From Acidobacteriota bacterium (GTDB lineage Bacteria > Acidobacteriota > UBA4820 > DSQY01): a stretch of 64,000 nt of DNA. Below, piece after piece: positions 9,355 to 19,256 of the stretch. Numbering within the stretch: position 1 is the stretch's first letter; the number at the start of each line of letters is the position of its first letter. A program made the translations under genes and the position numbers. Below the pieces are notes generated by a model. The model was not told the origin of the DNA. It did no database searches and saw nothing but the letters and a program-made list of their open reading frames with translations. The stretch covers positions 31,011 through 95,010 of the forward strand of contig JAJYLT010000010.1 of NCBI GenBank assembly GCA_021787565.1, written 5' to 3'.

Positions 9355-10290
9355 ATGACGGCGGTAGTCTACGGAGTTCTCTACCTGTGCGCGGCTGTCT
9401 TTGCGATAGCCTGCGTAGCCCGGGCCGTGATGTACGCCAAGGCCCCAATCCATTTGCGCTGGGAACTCTACCCGGTGCCTCACGAAGAGGCCGCGCGCGT
9501 CAAGCACGGGGGCTCCTACTTCGAACAGCTGGACTGGTGGAAGCACCCCTCCAGATTCAATATGGTTGGGGAGCTCTCCTTCATGGTGCCCGAGATGCTC
9601 TTCCTGAAGGCACTCCACGAATTCAACCGGAAGCTGTGGTACCGCTCCTTCCTCTTTCACTTCGGCCTCTACCTGCTCATCGGGACCGTGGGGCTGGTGA
9701 TAGTCGCGGCCGTCCTGACGCTGGCCGCGCCGGCCGCCATGGCTGGCGGCCTGGGGCTGGCCCTGCACTGGATGTACATGATCGCCGGAGTGGTGGGCGG
9801 CGCCCTGGCGGTCGTCGGCGCGGTGGCCCTTCTCGTGCGCCGGCTCACCGATCCCGATCTCGTGAACTACACGACGCCGGGCGATCTTTTCAACCTCTGC
9901 TTCTTCCTGGTGGCCTTCGCGTTCATGGCTGCCGGCTATCTGCTGCGCGGCCCCGACGCCCCCGGGGTGGTCCGCCTCACCATTGCCTGGTTGACCTTCG
10001 ACACCAGCGCGGCGCTTCCGGGCCCGTGGTCCGCCGGCATCATTCTCTGCGCCCTGCTCGCCGCCTACATTCCGCTCACGCACATGTCGCACTTCATCGC
10101 TAAGTACTTCACCTACCACTCCGTCCGGTGGGACGATGCCGCCACGGCCAACAACCCCAAGATCGCGGCCAAGCTCGCGGAATACCTGACCTACCGGCCG
10201 ACCTGGTCGGCCCCTCACGTAACGGCCGACGGCAAGCGGAGCTGGGCCGACGTCGCCACGACCAATCCGTGGGAAGGGGGCAAGAAATGA
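9355..10290 (+). CDS. NarI-like membrane cytochrome b subunit (TmcC/DsrM-type)
   Basis: 311 aa with several TM helices; last codons overlap (ATGA) the HdrD-like gene. Confidence 0.7.
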   Translation: MTAVVYGVLYLCAAVFAIACVARAVMYAKAPIHLRWELYPVPHEEAARVKHGGSYFEQLDWWKHPSRFNMVGELSFMVPEMLFLKALHEFNRKLWYRSFLFHFGLYLLIGTVGLVIVAAVLTLAAPAAMAGGLGLALHWMYMIAGVVGGALAVVGAVALLVRRLTDPDLVNYTTPGDLFNLCFFLVAFAFMAAGYLLRGPDAPGVVRLTIAWLTFDTSAALPGPWSAGIILCALLAAYIPLTHMSHFIAKYFTYHSVRWDDAATANNPKIAAKLAEYLTYRPTWSAPHVTADGKRSWADVATTNPWEGGKK

Positions 10291-11894
10291 AGGCGAAGAT
10301 CAGGCTCTCGGAGATGTCCCGGAGGGACAGAGCCCCCCTGACCCACGTCGAGAAGAATGATCTTATGCCGCTTCCCGCCCCGCTGCAGGATCCGGCGAGC
10401 ACCCCGAACTGGAAGCCTCTCGCCGATAAGACCAAGGCCGCCGTGGAGTGCGGCCTGGATGACACCTGCGCGCTCAACCTCCCGCAGCCGAAGACGAAGG
10501 AGGAGGAGGACGAGCTGGTCAAGAAGTTCCTCGCAGGCCTCGACAAGCTCTTCACCCGCGAGAACAACTGGACCTTCCTCCAGCCGCTGGTCCTCACCAT
10601 GGAGCACTGCGCCAAGTGCCAGACCTGCTCCTCCGCGTGCCACATCTACGAGGCGAGCGGCCAGAACGAGATCTACCGCCCCACCTACCGCTCGGAGATC
10701 CTGCGCCGGCTCTATTTCAAGCACGTCAAGCACGGCGGCCTGCTCTCCGCCTGGCAGCACGGGGACGTCACCGTCAACTGGCCGCTGGTGGCGCGCCTGG
10801 CGGAGCTCTCCTATCGCTGCAACCTCTGCCGCCGTTGCGCCCAGACCTGCCCCATCGGAGCGGACAACGGCCTCGTGGGGCACGAGCTGCGCAAGCTCTT
10901 CAGCATGGAGATGGGGATCAGCGCCAAGGAGTGCCACGACAACGGTTCGGTGCTCCAGCTCAAGGTGGGCTCCTCCACGGGCATGAGCTCGCTGGTGGTC
11001 AAGGACAACATCGAGTTCATCGACGAGGACATGACCGAGAAGACCGGCATCAAGGTGGAGACGCCCTGGGACGTTGAGGGCGCCGATGTCCTGCTGATCC
11101 ACAACGCGGGCGAGATCATGGCCTGGCCCGAGAACCCGGGGGCCTTCGCGGTGATCCTGAACGCCGCCGGCATCACCTGGACCCTCTCCTCCGAGCTGGC
11201 GGGGTACGACTCCATCAACTACGGCCTCTGGTACGACGACGCCCAGTTCGCCCGGGTGGCCATCAAGCACGCCGAGGCCGCCAAGAAGCTGGGGGTCAAG
11301 AAGATCGTCCTGGGCGAGTGCGGCCACGCGCACAAGGCGCTCTCCGTCATCGCTGACCGCGTCCTGACCGGCGAACTGAACATCCCCCGCGAGTCCTCCA
11401 TGACCCTCCTCAGGGATATCGTGATGAACGACCGCATCAAGCTCGATCCCAGCCGCAACGATTTCCCGGTGACCCTGCACGACCCGTGCAATCTGGTGAG
11501 GCTCATGGGCGTGGTGGAACCCCAGAGGGAGGTCATCCGCAAGATCTGCCCCCAGTTCCGCGAGATGTGGCCTCACGGGGTGGACAATTACTGCTGTGGA
11601 GGAGGTTCCGGGTTCGCCATCATGAGCGGAAACAACTTCCAGGACTGGCGGTTCCAGGTGGCCGGCCGGAAGAAGCTGCAGCAGGTCCTGAACGCCTTCT
11701 CCGATTGCCTGGACCCCTCCATCCCCAAATACCTGTGCGCCCCGTGCAGCAACTGCAAGGGCCAGTTCCGAGACATGCTGGCCTATTATGACCTGTGGGA
11801 GAAGAACAAGATCCTCTACGGAGGCCTCGTGGAGCTCATCGTCAACGCCATGGTGGACGTGAAGCCGGGCTTCATCGAATGGGAGTGGCACTGA
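10287..11894 (+). CDS. HdrD/TmcB-like iron-sulfur protein
   Basis: Two 4Fe-4S motifs (CAKCQTCSSAC, CNLCRRCAQTCP) plus CCG-type motifs (CGHAH, CCGGGSG, CAPCSNCK). Confidence 0.8.
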   Translation: MKAKIRLSEMSRRDRAPLTHVEKNDLMPLPAPLQDPASTPNWKPLADKTKAAVECGLDDTCALNLPQPKTKEEEDELVKKFLAGLDKLFTRENNWTFLQPLVLTMEHCAKCQTCSSACHIYEASGQNEIYRPTYRSEILRRLYFKHVKHGGLLSAWQHGDVTVNWPLVARLAELSYRCNLCRRCAQTCPIGADNGLVGHELRKLFSMEMGISAKECHDNGSVLQLKVGSSTGMSSLVVKDNIEFIDEDMTEKTGIKVETPWDVEGADVLLIHNAGEIMAWPENPGAFAVILNAAGITWTLSSELAGYDSINYGLWYDDAQFARVAIKHAEAAKKLGVKKIVLGECGHAHKALSVIADRVLTGELNIPRESSMTLLRDIVMNDRIKLDPSRNDFPVTLHDPCNLVRLMGVVEPQREVIRKICPQFREMWPHGVDNYCCGGGSGFAIMSGNNFQDWRFQVAGRKKLQQVLNAFSDCLDPSIPKYLCAPCSNCKGQFRDMLAYYDLWEKNKILYGGLVELIVNAMVDVKPGFIEWEWH

Positions 11895-11896
11895 GG

Positions 11897-12025
11897 CAGT
11901 GAGAAGTGAAAAGCAAAGAGCGAAAAGGAGGGGCGACGTAAAGGCCGATTTTATTCTCGCGCTTTAGCTCTTGCCTCTTACGTCTCACTTCTTACTTCTT
12001 ACTTCTTACTTCTTACTTCTCACTG
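11897..12025. repeat. Hairpin-forming heptad-repeat intergenic element
   Basis: CAGTGAGAAGT...ACTTCTCACTG inverted arms; CTTCTTA heptad array at about 11986-12020. Confidence 0.7.
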
Positions 12026-12046
12026 ACCCTTAGAGGGGGATCCAAG

Positions 12047-12421
12047 ATGGCGAAGAAGATTCTGGTGGTGGATGACGAGCCGGACGTGGTCACCTACCTG
12101 GCGTCGGTGCTGAGGGATAACGGCTATGAGGCGCTCGAAGCCTTCAACGGCGAAGAGGCCATGGAGAAGGTGCTGAAGGACCGCCCCGACCTGGTCACGC
12201 TGGACATCACCATGCCCGAAATGACGGGGGTCAAGGCCTATCGAAAGATGAAGGAGGACCCGGGCCTCTCCAAAATTCCTGTGGTGATCGTGACCGGGGT
12301 CTCCCACGAATTCAAGCAGTTCATCTCCACCCGCTCGCAGGTGCCCGCCCCCGAAGGATACATCGAGAAACCGGTGAAGCCGGAGGAGCTGCTCGCCGAA
12401 GTGCGGCGCCTTTTGGGCTGA
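12047..12421 (+). CDS. Single-domain response regulator (CheY-like receiver)
   Basis: VVDDEPD, LDITMPEMTG, EKPVKPEEL receiver motifs; 124 aa. Confidence 0.9.
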   Translation: MAKKILVVDDEPDVVTYLASVLRDNGYEALEAFNGEEAMEKVLKDRPDLVTLDITMPEMTGVKAYRKMKEDPGLSKIPVVIVTGVSHEFKQFISTRSQVPAPEGYIEKPVKPEELLAEVRRLLG

Positions 12422-12736
12422 GCTGCCACCGGCCACGGTGATCCCTCCCCGCGACTGGCCAGCTCCAGAGCGTGGCATCGAACCCGGGGCGTAGCACTGT
12501 AACCCGAGTATCCACGTAGCAAGGAACGGAACAGTCGGTCGAGAACACCTTATTTTACAGGCATCAACAAAGGAAGTCCCCCGCTTCACGGCCACGCCCG
12601 TGAACTGAGTATCCTCTCTCGGCTGAAGCACCCAAGACTACAACCCCCTGAAAACACTCGGATTCCACCGGATGAGGCTTGCTGGCACCTTCTTTGCGCT
12701 TGGTTCTCCAGGCAGTATGCGGAGGGGCGCCTCATC

Positions 12737-13123
12737 ATGGGCAACCGGGTCGCAAAACTTGTATTCTTCGCCGTTTTGGGCTGTGTTGGCCTCGCTCTGG
12801 GGCCGAGCCTTCTCGCCTCCCCGGTGGCCCCCTCGTTGCCGGAGCGGCCCGCAGGCAGTGGAAGTCTCTTGCAAACGCCGGATGGGCGAGACCCCCTCGA
12901 CATGTCCCTGTCGCTGCCCGGCGATGACGCACAGACAGGTCCCGACGAGGATGACGACTCTTCCAGTGACAGCGATGGTCCCCTTTTCGGCCTGATTGCT
13001 CTCGTCATTTCACCTCTCCTTCCCGAAGCCCCTCACTCCGAGCGGGCGTCCCTCCCCACCACCCCTTGGGTCCCCGGCCGGGGTACGGTCCTCCGAAAGA
13101 GAATCCTGAAAAAATCCTGGTAG
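12737..13123 (+). CDS. Small hypothetical secreted/membrane protein
   Basis: 128 aa with N-terminal hydrophobic segment and acidic DEDDDSSSDSD tract; ORF only. Confidence 0.35.
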   Translation: MGNRVAKLVFFAVLGCVGLALGPSLLASPVAPSLPERPAGSGSLLQTPDGRDPLDMSLSLPGDDAQTGPDEDDDSSSDSDGPLFGLIALVISPLLPEAPHSERASLPTTPWVPGRGTVLRKRILKKSW

Positions 13124-13319
13124 GCCCGCCACGGGTGGCCGCAGAACCTGCAGGTCCCCCCCACGACCTCCACGACCGCCTGGCGTAGCAAACGCCGTGT
13201 CGTACGCAGCCTGAGTCCTGTTTGACCGCATGAACCCGCAGTTCTTGGCCCCGCACGCCGCCTGCTGGTGGAGTTCGAGGAGGGGTCTTTTCTGCAGCGT
13301 TAACCTAGGGAGGTAGGGA

Positions 13320-16300
13320 ATGCACTCAAAACCACCGTTTCTCGTCATAACCTGGCTAGCCCTTGCTGGCCTGCTTTCCGCCCATTCCGCCTGGGCCCAG
13401 TGCGGGGTGGAACGCTGGTCGGTGAAAACCGGCACCGACGCCGACGCCGGCCTCGTTAACCTCTCCGCCGTCACGGCTGCGACCATCCCCTATCTGGCCA
13501 GCCTGGCCACGCCATCATCCCTTCCGTCGAACAACCGCATCCAACCCACCGAGGTGACGGTCTTTCAGCTCACCTGTACGCTCGTCGAATTCAAGCTCGA
13601 GAACGACTCGGACTATCACCTGGTCTTGAGTGACGGGGCGGGCAACACCATGATTGCCGAGATTCCCTCGCCCGGCTGCGTGGGAGCGGGCAGCCCCTTC
13701 TCGGGGGCCATTTCAGCCGCTCGACAGACCTTCGACGCGTCCTACACAGCCACGGGCACCATGAAGACGGTGAATGTCCCCGTCCAGGTGTCGGGCGTGG
13801 GCTTCTTCGACTTTATCCACGGCCAGACGGGAGTAGCGCCCAACGGCATCGAGCTTCACCCCGTTCTCAACATCGCCTTCAACCCCAGCCAGTCTCCGGA
13901 CTTCTCACTCTCCGCGAGCCCGGCTTCAATCTCCGTCCAGCAGGGGGCCTCGGGCACGGTGAACGTCTCCACCGCGGCCGCGGGCGGGTTCAACTCGGCG
14001 GTGACCCTCTCAGCCTCGGGCCTTCCCTCCGGCGCGAGCGCGAGCTTCAGCCCCGCCTCCATCGCGGCACCCGGTTCCGGCTCCTCCACCCTGGCCATTT
14101 CGGCCGGAACCTCCACGCCCACGGCTTCCTCCCCCGTAACCGTGACCGCCTCAGGCGGCGGCAAGAGCCACAGCGCATCCGTGGCCCTCACGATCACCGG
14201 TCCGGCGCCTGCGGGGGGCGTGACGGACGGCGGGTTCGAGAGCGGCCTGACGGGCTGGACGGCGGGCTCTGGCTCGGGCACCGTGGCGCCGGTGGCTTCC
14301 ACGGGGAAGAAGCACTCGGGCAGCTACTCGGCCTATCTGGCGGGGAGCGGGGGCGGATCGGCGACCAACTGCATCCTGTACCAGAACGTGACGGTTCCGG
14401 CCGGCGGCGGGACGCTCTCCTTCTGGTACTACCCGATCTCTCCGGACACGATCACGTACGACTGGCAGGAGGTGGACATCTGCAACACGAGCGGCACCGT
14501 GCTCGCGAACGTGATGAAGGTATGCAGCAACACCCAGGCGTGGACGCAGGCGACGTACAGCCTGGCCGCCTACGCGAACCAGACGATTCAGCTCAGGTTC
14601 ACGGTGCACGACGACGGGTACTCCGGGGACCAGACGAACATGTACGTGGACGACGTGGCGGTTACGGCGCCGGCGTCCGCATACAGCATTTCCGGCACGA
14701 TTACCTCGGGTGGCACGGGCCTTTCGGGCGTGACCGTCACGGCGGGCACCGCCTCGGCGACGACCAGCTCCACCGGCGCATATACGATCTCCGGCTTGGC
14801 GAACGGCACCTACACGGTAGCCCCGAGCCTCTCCGGCTACACCTTCACCCCGGCGAGCGCCTCCGAGACGGTGAACGGCGCCGACATCACGGGCGTGAAC
14901 TTCACGGCCACGGCCAACCCGCCCTCCACTTACAGCATCTCCGGTACGATCACCTCGGGCGGCTCCGGCCTGTCGGGCGTGACGGTGACCGCGGGTTCCG
15001 CCTCGGCCACCACCAACAGCTCGGGCGCCTACACGGTCTCTGGCTTGGCGAACGGCACCTACACGGTGACCCCGACCCTGAGCGGCTATACCTTTTCCCC
15101 CGCCAGCGCCTCCGAGACGGTGAGCGGCGCCAACATCACGGGCGTGAACTTCACGGCCGCGGCTTCTGGCGGCACGGGTCTCACCAACGGCGGGTTCGAG
15201 AGCGGCCTGACGGGCTGGACGGCGGGCACGGGCTCGGGCACCGTGGCGCCGGTGGCTTCCACGGGGAAGAAGCACTCGGGCAGCTACTCGGCCTATCTGG
15301 CGGGGAGCGGGGGCGGATCGGCGACCAACTGCATCCTGTACCAGAACGTGACGGTTCCGGCCGGCGGCGGGACGCTCTCCTTCTGGTACTACCCGATCTC
15401 TCCGGACACGATCACGTACGACTGGCAGGAGGTGGACATCTGCAACACGAGCGGCACCGTGCTCGCGAACGTGATGAAGGTATGCAGCAACGCCCAGGCG
15501 TGGACCAACAAGACCTTCAGTCTTGCATCCTACGCGGGCCAGACGATCCAGATTCGGTTCACGGACCACGATGACGGCTACTCGGGCGACCAGACGAACA
15601 TGTACGTGGACGACGTAACGATCACGGCCCCGGCAGCGACCTACACCGTCTCGGGCACCATCACCTACAACGGCTCGGGTCTCTCGGGGGTGACGGTCAC
15701 GGCGGGCTCCGCCTCGGCCACGACGAACAGCTCCGGTGCCTATACCATCAGCGGTCTGGCCAACGGCACCTACACCGTGACGCCCGGCCTGGCGGGCTAC
15801 ACCTTCACGCCCGCTAGCGCCTCCGAAACGGTGAACGGCGCCAATATCACGGGCGTCAACTTCACCGCCGCGGTGGCGAGCGGTCCCGCAACCCTCTTCA
15901 GCGACGGCTTCGAAAGCACGACGGGTTGGGGCTCGGTTTCGGTCTCAGGCTCAACGGCTTCGTGGTCCCAGGCCGCCTCGGGCTCCTACCCGAGCGCATC
16001 GCCTCACGGCGGCTCTTACCTCGCGGACTTCAACTCTTACAGCGCGAACGCCGGTGACACGGCAAGAATCTACCGGACCTCCGGCTTCGCCGTGGCGGGC
16101 ACCTACACGACGGTGACCCTGACCTTTTGGATGTACCACGATACGGGCTACTCCAGCTACAACGACCAGGTGCAGGTGCAGGTCTCCACGAACGGCACCA
16201 CGTGGACCAACGTGGGTTCGCCCGTCTCCCGCTACAACGGCTCCACCGGCTGGGCGCAGGCCACCGTGGACCTGAGCGCCTACAAGGGCCAGACGGTCTA

Positions 16301-16373
16301 CCTGGGCTTCCTCGGCATCAGCGCCTACGGCAACGACGAGTACCTCGACGATGTAAGCGTCGTGGCCCAATAG
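13320..16373 (+). CDS. Secreted multi-module protein with Ig-like and carboxypeptidase-regulatory-like (SGTITSGGxGLSGVTVTAG) repeats
   Basis: Signal peptide; three CarboxypepD_reg-like units; two near-identical NGGFESGLTGWTAG... modules. Confidence 0.8.
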   Translation: MHSKPPFLVITWLALAGLLSAHSAWAQCGVERWSVKTGTDADAGLVNLSAVTAATIPYLASLATPSSLPSNNRIQPTEVTVFQLTCTLVEFKLENDSDYHLVLSDGAGNTMIAEIPSPGCVGAGSPFSGAISAARQTFDASYTATGTMKTVNVPVQVSGVGFFDFIHGQTGVAPNGIELHPVLNIAFNPSQSPDFSLSASPASISVQQGASGTVNVSTAAAGGFNSAVTLSASGLPSGASASFSPASIAAPGSGSSTLAISAGTSTPTASSPVTVTASGGGKSHSASVALTITGPAPAGGVTDGGFESGLTGWTAGSGSGTVAPVASTGKKHSGSYSAYLAGSGGGSATNCILYQNVTVPAGGGTLSFWYYPISPDTITYDWQEVDICNTSGTVLANVMKVCSNTQAWTQATYSLAAYANQTIQLRFTVHDDGYSGDQTNMYVDDVAVTAPASAYSISGTITSGGTGLSGVTVTAGTASATTSSTGAYTISGLANGTYTVAPSLSGYTFTPASASETVNGADITGVNFTATANPPSTYSISGTITSGGSGLSGVTVTAGSASATTNSSGAYTVSGLANGTYTVTPTLSGYTFSPASASETVSGANITGVNFTAAASGGTGLTNGGFESGLTGWTAGTGSGTVAPVASTGKKHSGSYSAYLAGSGGGSATNCILYQNVTVPAGGGTLSFWYYPISPDTITYDWQEVDICNTSGTVLANVMKVCSNAQAWTNKTFSLASYAGQTIQIRFTDHDDGYSGDQTNMYVDDVTITAPAATYTVSGTITYNGSGLSGVTVTAGSASATTNSSGAYTISGLANGTYTVTPGLAGYTFTPASASETVNGANITGVNFTAAVASGPATLFSDGFESTTGWGSVSVSGSTASWSQAASGSYPSASPHGGSYLADFNSYSANAGDTARIYRTSGFAVAGTYTTVTLTFWMYHDTGYSSYNDQVQVQVSTNGTTWTNVGSPVSRYNGSTGWAQATVDLSAYKGQTVYLGFLGISAYGNDEYLDDVSVVAQ
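14227..14546 (+). repeat. Internal direct repeat, copy 1 (offset 960 bp)
   Basis: Aligns to 15187-15506; 14271-14531 identical to 15231-15491. Confidence 0.92.
15187..15506 (+). repeat. Internal direct repeat, copy 2
   Basis: See copy 1. Confidence 0.92.
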
Positions 16374-16379
16374 ACCAGT

Positions 16380-16419
16380 AGCGGCCGGGCCGCCCCTGTC
16401 CCGGGGCGGCCCGGCCGCT
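16380..16419. terminator. Strong hairpin after secreted-protein gene (possible terminator)
   Basis: 17-bp perfect stem AGCGGCCGGGCCGCCCC/GGGGCGGCCCGGCCGCT, 6-nt loop; no clear T tract. Confidence 0.55.
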
Positions 16420-16565
16420 CGTTGCTGCGTGGGGGCGCCTTCGGGCAGCAGCGGTGCTGGGAGCGGGGCCGGCCACTGCTGAGCCGCGTTGTATTGCTAC
16501 CGGGGTCGTCGCGACATCGCGAAGCAACGGGAAGATTGGGCTACGATAGGTTCCTTCAATGGGAG

Positions 16566-18737
16566 ATGCCCGTGAATTCCAGGTTGGCCGAAGAGCAGCG
16601 GGCCCTGGAGGATCATCATGAAACTCCCCGCAGTTCCCCGCGGCGGCCTCTTGAAGCTATCCTACCGTCAGCCCTAAGCCTTGCCTTTATCACCTTGAAC
16701 GCCATTTCCCCACTCGCCCAGGAGAACATCGAGCTTCAGCCGGCCACCGTGCCGCCCTCGGGATCTTCCGAGGTCGTCGTTACGGCCCCGCGCTTGGCGT
16801 TACCCCTGAAGGACGTACCCGCAGCGGTCAGCACGGTGGACCTGACAAGACTGCAGTCCATGCCCCGTTCCGTTTCTGCCGACGAGGCCCTCTCGCTCGT
16901 CCCCGGCGTCAAGGTGGAAAACCAGACCGACGACGAACGCGTCCACCTTTCCATTCGCGGCCAGGGCATTCTAACGGAACACGGCATCCGCGGCATTCAG
17001 ATTGTTCTTGACGGTCTGCCGCTCAACGATCCGACCGGCTTTGCCCCGGATCTCTTTGATGTGGATTGGGCTGCCGTACGGCGTGTGGAGATCCTACGCG
17101 GTCCCCAAGCGTCACTTTATGGCGGTGGAGCGGCGGGCGGCGTCATCGCCATCACCACCCGCGACGGCCGCGACGATCCCGATCCTCACCAAGCCGAAGC
17201 GGCCCTTGGCAGCTACGGCTTCTGGAAGCTCTTCGGCGAGACCGCGGGCTGGAGCGGCAGCAGCGACTACCGGATCTCCGCATCCCGCACCATGTCCGAT
17301 GGATGGCGCGAACATGCCCGCTTCTTCTGTTCCAACGCCTGCGGGAAGTTCCGCTGGGCCCTGACACCCGCCTTTCAGCTCACTGCCATCGTCATCGGCA
17401 CCGACGCCTTCAATGAGAATCCCGAGGGCCTGAACGTGGCACAGGTCCGCCTGGACCCTCGCCAGCCCAACCCCGACTCCACTACCTACAACGAGTTCCA
17501 GCACACCAAACGGGGCACCATGGGGCTCGTCGGACGTTATCGCATGGCTCCAGGGCAGGAGCTGAGCTTCACTGCCTACGTTCGCAGGACACAGTACACC
17601 GAATCGGTGCCCTCGGACGTGGACCACCGAACGTTCGACAATCCCGGCACGACCGTCCTGTACAGGCTAACCACGGGCCGCGGCCCGCGAACCAACTCCT
17701 TGACCGCAGGGGCGGACTTCTGTTGGCAGACCATTGAAGATTACTCGCACCCCAACCTGGGCGGTGCCATCCAGGGCCCCGTCCTCACCTCAAACCAGAC
17801 GATCCGCCAGCGCTCGGCCGGCGCGTACCTGATGGACACGCTGGAGATCGAGGGCGGCTGGGGCATCTTCGGCAGCGTCCGAGACGACCACATCCACAAC
17901 GGCCTTACCGATCACCTTCAGGCCGGCGGGCTCGACCTTTCCGGCGCGCGCGACTTCCATCAGACCACGGGCCGCGCCGGGGTCACCTGGAACCCCCGCG
18001 AGGCCCTGGGATTCTACGCGTCGTGGGGCCAGGGCTTCCTCCCTCCGGCTACGGAGGAGCTCTACGCGAACCCCGACCACATCGGCGGATTCAACGAACA
18101 CCTCGTCCCGGCTACCTCCACAGACGAGGAGATCGGGGTGCGCGGCAGGCGGGGCGAGGTCCTGGCCTACGACGCGGACGTCTTCCTGCTGAATACCCGT
18201 AACGACTTCGAGCGCTATCGGGTACCCGGCCGGCCGCTCGAAACCTTCTACCGCAACGCCGGGGCCACCCGCCGGTACGGTCTTGAGGCGAGCCTCACCT
18301 GGCGCCCCGCCGAACCCTTGCGCGTCCATGCGGCCTACACTTACTCCCATTTCTCCTACCATGACCTGAACAGCTTGGCCTTCGGCGACGCCACGGGCCA
18401 CTGGCTGCCCGATTCGCCCGCACACATGGGAGGCGTGGACGTTGCCTACTCGCCAGCGTCGCGCCTGACGCTCGGCCTCTCCACCTACAGCCAGAGCCGC
18501 CAGTACGTGGATCCCACCAACCTCACCTGGATCGGAGGCTACACCCTCGTGAGCCTCCGGCTCGCCTACCGGTTCCACGCGCACCCGTGGCCCGTGGAGG
18601 CTCTAGCAACCCTCCGCAACCTATTGGACAAGCGTTACATCGCCTTCACCGAGCCCGATCCCGACGGCTACTCCTACCAGCCCGGTCCGGGGCGGGAAAT
18701 CTTTCTGGGCCTTCGCGTGCGATTCGGGAGACGGTGA
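16566..18737 (+). CDS. TonB-dependent outer membrane receptor
   Basis: SSEVVVTAPR..., plug motifs VEILRGPQASLYGGGAAGGVIAITTR, C-terminal LGLRVRFGRR; start uncertain. Confidence 0.85.
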   Translation: MPVNSRLAEEQRALEDHHETPRSSPRRPLEAILPSALSLAFITLNAISPLAQENIELQPATVPPSGSSEVVVTAPRLALPLKDVPAAVSTVDLTRLQSMPRSVSADEALSLVPGVKVENQTDDERVHLSIRGQGILTEHGIRGIQIVLDGLPLNDPTGFAPDLFDVDWAAVRRVEILRGPQASLYGGGAAGGVIAITTRDGRDDPDPHQAEAALGSYGFWKLFGETAGWSGSSDYRISASRTMSDGWREHARFFCSNACGKFRWALTPAFQLTAIVIGTDAFNENPEGLNVAQVRLDPRQPNPDSTTYNEFQHTKRGTMGLVGRYRMAPGQELSFTAYVRRTQYTESVPSDVDHRTFDNPGTTVLYRLTTGRGPRTNSLTAGADFCWQTIEDYSHPNLGGAIQGPVLTSNQTIRQRSAGAYLMDTLEIEGGWGIFGSVRDDHIHNGLTDHLQAGGLDLSGARDFHQTTGRAGVTWNPREALGFYASWGQGFLPPATEELYANPDHIGGFNEHLVPATSTDEEIGVRGRRGEVLAYDADVFLLNTRNDFERYRVPGRPLETFYRNAGATRRYGLEASLTWRPAEPLRVHAAYTYSHFSYHDLNSLAFGDATGHWLPDSPAHMGGVDVAYSPASRLTLGLSTYSQSRQYVDPTNLTWIGGYTLVSLRLAYRFHAHPWPVEALATLRNLLDKRYIAFTEPDPDGYSYQPGPGREIFLGLRVRFGRR

Positions 18738-19022
18738 ACGAAAGCGCAATCGGGTCAGGCTTCACTAGCGCATTCCGGATGCCGCTAGTTGGACCATCCG
18801 CCCGGCCCCTTTGCACGGGCGCTGTCAGGCACTGACGCCTTGAGCCGCAAGCCGCCGGACCGTATCGCTGGGGGGAGGAAGATGCGGCAGAGGGAGCGTC
18901 ATACGATGCACTCCGCGGCAGAGGCGTGCGCGTGTGTTGCAATGTGCTACGCCAACGCCTTAGCCTTGATGCACGGGCCAGGGGAGGGCCGCCGGCGCGG
19001 CCCCGGGTCCTGAGGACTGGGC

Positions 19023-19256
19023 ATGGACCCGAAGAGACTGGACTCCCGTTGCTTCCCTCTCGTATTGGACGAGGAGGTCCTGGGCCGCCGTCGCGACTCC
19101 ATCTTCCGGACCAGCCTGTGCAAGACCGTCTGCGCCTTGCGCCGGAGCATCGCCGCGGGGGAGATGGCACACAACGGCCGGGTGCGCATCCACCGCTCCA
19201 CCCTTCTGAGAAAAATGCGCCGCCATGGTCTCCTTTCACCGGGAGACGGCCCATGA
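19023..19256 (+). CDS. Small protein with Fis-type HTH-like C terminus, coupled to downstream cobB/dsrN-like gene
   Basis: 77 aa, GC-rich third codon positions; RIHRSTLLRKMRRHGLL resembles the recognition part of Fis-type HTH; stop overlaps next start (ATGA). Confidence 0.45.
   Translation: MDPKRLDSRCFPLVLDEEVLGRRRDSIFRTSLCKTVCALRRSIAAGEMAHNGRVRIHRSTLLRKMRRHGLLSPGDGP

Noticed and set aside
12430-12500. tRNA-like T-arm on minus strand (GGGTTCGATGCC)
   Set aside because: No matching acceptor or anticodon stems could be built; treated as coincidence
16420-16560. Possible cobalamin riboswitch upstream of the TonB receptor (GCCACTG, GGGAA fragments)
   Set aside because: Motifs are in the wrong order and no B12-box-like AGTCAGGAGACCTGCC was seen
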